Part shown: positions 6,869 to 8,546 of the stretch, piece after piece | Layout: every line of letters begins with the position of its first letter | How positions within the stretch are numbered: position 1 is the stretch's first letter | Source: Acidobacteriaceae bacterium | GTDB taxonomy: Bacteria; Acidobacteriota; Terriglobia; Terriglobales; Acidobacteriaceae | NCBI GenBank assembly: GCA_003156495.1 | Contig: PMHC01000281.1 | Location: 7,416 to 15,961 of the forward strand | Direction of reading: 5' to 3' | Length of the DNA: 8,546 nt | Notes under the pieces: generated by a model | Database searches by the model: none | Told to the model about the DNA's origin: nothing | The model's input: the letters and a program-made list of their open reading frames with translations, nothing else | Position numbers and translations under genes: made by a program

Positions 6869-7468
6869 ATGACGGTTGAAACGAACGAGAAGGATCTGGC
6901 GGAGCGGGTGAAGCTGATCGAGAGCATGATGACCGAAGGCAGGCAAACGACCGAAGGCTGGGGATGGACGTTTGTGTTGTGGGGCGTGGCCTTCTACGCA
7001 GCGATGGCCTGGTCGGCATGGGGGCCGAAAGCCACATTGGCTTGGCCGGTGACGATGATTGCGGCCTTTGTACTGACAGGCGTTATTGCGAGCCGAAGAG
7101 CGCGCAGCCGACCGCGGACAACAATGGGCCGGGCGCTCGGTGCGGTATGGATGGCCACCGGAATTTCAATGTTTGTCCTTCTAATTGCGCTCGCGGGAGA
7201 AGGCCTATTGGAGACGCAAGCGTTCATGGGGATCTTGGCGGCGATGCTAGGCGTAGCCAATGCCGCCTCCAGCTTCATTCTCAAGTGGAAAGTGCAGTTT
7301 GGCTGCACCGTAATCTGGTGGGCGACATGCTGGATTTGCGTGGTTGGTACGGACACGCAGGGAACGGTCACACTTTTGATAACTGTTTTTCTTTGCCAGA
7401 TTCTATTTGGCGTTTACTGCATGATCTCCGAAGCGCGGGCGCGGCGGAGCGAGGAAATTCATGCCTGA
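6869..7468 (+). CDS. Six-TM membrane protein of unknown function
   Basis: The 199-residue product has a soluble N-terminus (MTVETNEKDLAERVKLIES, probably helical) followed by six hydrophobic segments at about 33-52, 57-75, 90-110, 117-138, 144-160 and 166-187. It ends in a basic and acidic tail (SEARARRSEEIHA). No catalytic or transport motif is recognisable. The lead-in T-T-E-G-W-G-W before the first helix looks like a conserved signature in similar acidobacterial proteins, from memory rather than a search. The gene is followed directly by, and overlaps by 8 bases, a winged-helix regulator gene, so the pair is expected to be co-transcribed and translationally coupled. A role as membrane sensor or as target of the regulator is inferred only from this arrangement. 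Confidence 0.82.
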   Translation: MTVETNEKDLAERVKLIESMMTEGRQTTEGWGWTFVLWGVAFYAAMAWSAWGPKATLAWPVTMIAAFVLTGVIASRRARSRPRTTMGRALGAVWMATGISMFVLLIALAGEGLLETQAFMGILAAMLGVANAASSFILKWKVQFGCTVIWWATCWICVVGTDTQGTVTLLITVFLCQILFGVYCMISEARARRSEEIHA

Positions 7469-7757
7469 GCTACCGGAGTTGAATCCCATGGTTCACGGAA
7501 AACTGCGTCTGGCGCTGCTTTCGCTGCTGGCGGGAGTGGAAACGGCGGAGTTTACCTGGCTGCGAACGAAAACCGGCGCGACGGACGGCAATCTGGGAGC
7601 GCAGTTGATGAAGCTAGAAGAAGCCGGCTACGTGGCGATGAAAAAGAAATTCGTGCAGCGGAAGCCGCAGACGATCTACCGGCTGACCGAGAAAGGGCGA
7701 ACGGCGCTGAGCGAATACATCGCGGCGCTGAAAACGCTGTTGGGCGGCGCAATGTAG
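7461..7757 (+). CDS. Winged-helix transcriptional regulator (MarR/PadR-like, single domain)
   Basis: The 98-residue protein is a lone winged-helix DNA-binding domain of the kind often called HTH_27 or MarR-like. LNPMVHGKLRLALLSLL (7-23) is helix 1. FTWLRTKTGATDGNLGAQLM (31-50) carries the helix-turn-helix, with TDGNL in the recognition-helix start typical of this group. KLEEAGYV (51-58) leads to the wing KKKFVQRKPQTIYRLTEKGR (61-80), and a C-terminal helix (ALSEYIAALKTLL) should form the dimer interface. No ligand domain is present. ATG 7461 has GAGG six bases upstream and overlaps the preceding gene's stop by eight bases; ATG 7488 (Met10) is in frame but would remove the start of helix 1. 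It probably acts as a homodimeric repressor of its own operon, with the palindrome at 6822-6831 as a candidate site. Confidence 0.88.
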   Translation: MPELPELNPMVHGKLRLALLSLLAGVETAEFTWLRTKTGATDGNLGAQLMKLEEAGYVAMKKKFVQRKPQTIYRLTEKGRTALSEYIAALKTLLGGAM

Positions 7758-7764
7758 GCAGTGA

Positions 7765-8546
7765 TTAATTGGCGGCGACGCTTTCCGTTTCAAGGCTCGC
7801 CCGCAGCTTCCGCATAATGCCGAGATAAAAGGCGAGATTGTGAATGGTGTTCAGCGTGCCTGAGAGCGGCTCGTTGGCCTGGATCAGGTGGCGCAGATAG
7901 GCTCGGGAGTAGCGGCGGCAGACCGGACAGTCGCACTTCGGGTCGGGCGGGTTCTGGTCCTCGGCGAATTGGCGATTTTTGATATTCAACCGGCCTTCGC
8001 TGGTGAAGAGCAGTCCGTGGCGCGCGGCGCGGGTGGGCAGTACGCAATCCATCATGTCAACGCCCAGCCGGGCGTATTGCTCGATCTCGTCCGGATAGCC
8101 GACGCCCATCACATAACGGGGCTTGTCTTTAGGCAAAAGCGGCAGCGTTTCGGCGATCATCTCGAGGGTCAGCTCGCGCGGTTCGCCAACGCTCAAGCCG
8201 CCGATGGCGTAGCCGTCGAAATCCATTTCAACTAAGCGCTCGGCCGACTGGCGGCGAAGGTCGTGATACATGCCGCCCTGTACGATGCCGAATAAAGATT
8301 GCGTGCGATCTTCCATCCCAGGTCTCAAAAACGAGACCTGGGGCACCCTAGAGAGTGAGTCTTGCTTGGTTTCGGAGGCGAGATTCTCCTCTGAGTGTTG
8401 GGCTGCTCCATTCGGCGATTGAAACCAGGGAACCTCGCGGCAGTGAGCGCGGAAGTGCGTGAGCGAACGCTCGGCCCAGGCCAGGGTGAGGCGAAGGCTT
8501 TCTTCGGCGCGGGCGCGGGGAGCAGGGTACTCGGTGCACTCGTCGA
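7765..8546 (-). CDS. tgt: tRNA-guanine transglycosylase, C-terminal part (5' end off window)
   Basis: Tgt exchanges guanine-34 of tRNAs for Asp, Asn, His and Tyr with preQ1 in queuosine biosynthesis. The 259 visible residues start at DECTEYPA, about two-fifths into the usual ~375-residue enzyme. Visible hallmarks are LFGIVQGG (84-91), GYAIGGLSVGEP, and the nucleophile aspartate in DCVLPTR (D166 of this fragment). The zinc ligands are C-D-C-P-V-C (C204, C206, C209) and H235, with the normal 26-residue spacing. The first catalytic Asp lies off the window. Two oddities are discussed separately: about 40 extra residues between WFQS and RTQSLFGI, and a C-terminus (ETESVAAN) some ten residues shorter than in the Zymomonas enzyme. 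The frame is uninterrupted across the insert, so the protein is probably functional. The stop lies 7 bases from the convergent regulator gene, with no obvious terminator between them. Confidence 0.93.
   Translation of the reverse strand, partial: DECTEYPAPRARAEESLRLTLAWAERSLTHFRAHCREVPWFQSPNGAAQHSEENLASETKQDSLSRVPQVSFLRPGMEDRTQSLFGIVQGGMYHDLRRQSAERLVEMDFDGYAIGGLSVGEPRELTLEMIAETLPLLPKDKPRYVMGVGYPDEIEQYARLGVDMMDCVLPTRAARHGLLFTSEGRLNIKNRQFAEDQNPPDPKCDCPVCRRYSRAYLRHLIQANEPLSGTLNTIHNLAFYLGIMRKLRASLETESVAAN
8317..8342. repeat. Perfect 10-bp inverted repeat (REP-like hairpin) inside tgt
   Basis: CCCAGGTCTC (8317-8326) and GAGACCTGGG (8333-8342) are exact reverse complements around a six-base loop AAAAAC. 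Within the tgt frame it encodes PQVSFLRPG. The hairpin sits inside the segment of tgt (about 8305-8421) that has no counterpart in typical enzymes and has lower GC (33 of 60 bases at 8341-8400 against 45 of 60 at 8461-8520). I recall similar CCAGGTCTC...GAGACCTGG hairpins scattered in acidobacterial genomes, but this is memory, not a search. Confidence 0.75.

Noticed and set aside
8348..8539. A 63-codon minus-strand open frame near the right edge
   Set aside because: It overlaps the tgt reading frame, which is continuous through this region and carries the conserved DECTEYPA motif.

Overview
The window is GC-rich bacterial DNA with dense, ordinary protein-coding genes. There is no rRNA, tRNA, CRISPR array or insertion sequence. 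The mix of genes points to an Acidobacteriota (Terriglobia-like) genome: a large secreted NHL-repeat protein with Ig-like C-terminal domains, a six-TM protein coupled to a one-domain winged-helix regulator, and a TPR protein fused to a GT9-like domain. The taxon is an inference from gene style; no marker gene in the window proves it.

Layout. (1) 1-2274, minus strand: the N-terminal ~758 residues of a secreted protein with six NHL repeats followed by Ig-like domains; its 3' end lies off the left edge. (2) 2275-2640: a 366-base divergent spacer holding an AT-rich block of nested TTGCGCAA palindromes (2481-2522) and a -10-like box six bases before the next ATG. (3) 2641-3918, plus strand: a membrane-associated family 2 glycosyltransferase. 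Its recognisable part ends near 3600, where five tandem heptamers (3606-3640) begin; the frame then runs on for 105 codons, 258 bases of which lie antisense to the next gene. (4) 3661-4314, minus strand: a hemolysin III / PAQR-type seven-TM protein. (5) 4511-6691, plus strand: a TPR array fused to a GT9-like glycosyltransferase domain. (6) 6869-7468 and 7461-7757, plus strand: a two-gene operon of a six-TM protein and a winged-helix regulator, translationally coupled by an 8-base overlap and preceded by a promoter containing the palindrome AGAGTACTCT. (7) 7765-8546, minus strand: the C-terminal part of tRNA-guanine transglycosylase (tgt), 7 bases from the convergent regulator gene. It carries an in-frame insert of about 40 codons containing a perfect 10-bp inverted repeat.

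How the genes relate. The two glycosyltransferase genes (GT2 and TPR-GT9) suggest cell-surface or exopolysaccharide glycosylation but are separated by an oppositely oriented gene, so they are not one operon. The six-TM protein and the winged-helix regulator form a clear regulatory unit. The remaining genes (tgt, hlyIII, NHL protein) look functionally independent. No complete new defence or mobile system is visible. The most unusual features are small-scale: the palindromic island at 2481-2522, the heptamer repeat that appears to have extended the GT2 reading frame, and the hairpin-bearing insert inside tgt.
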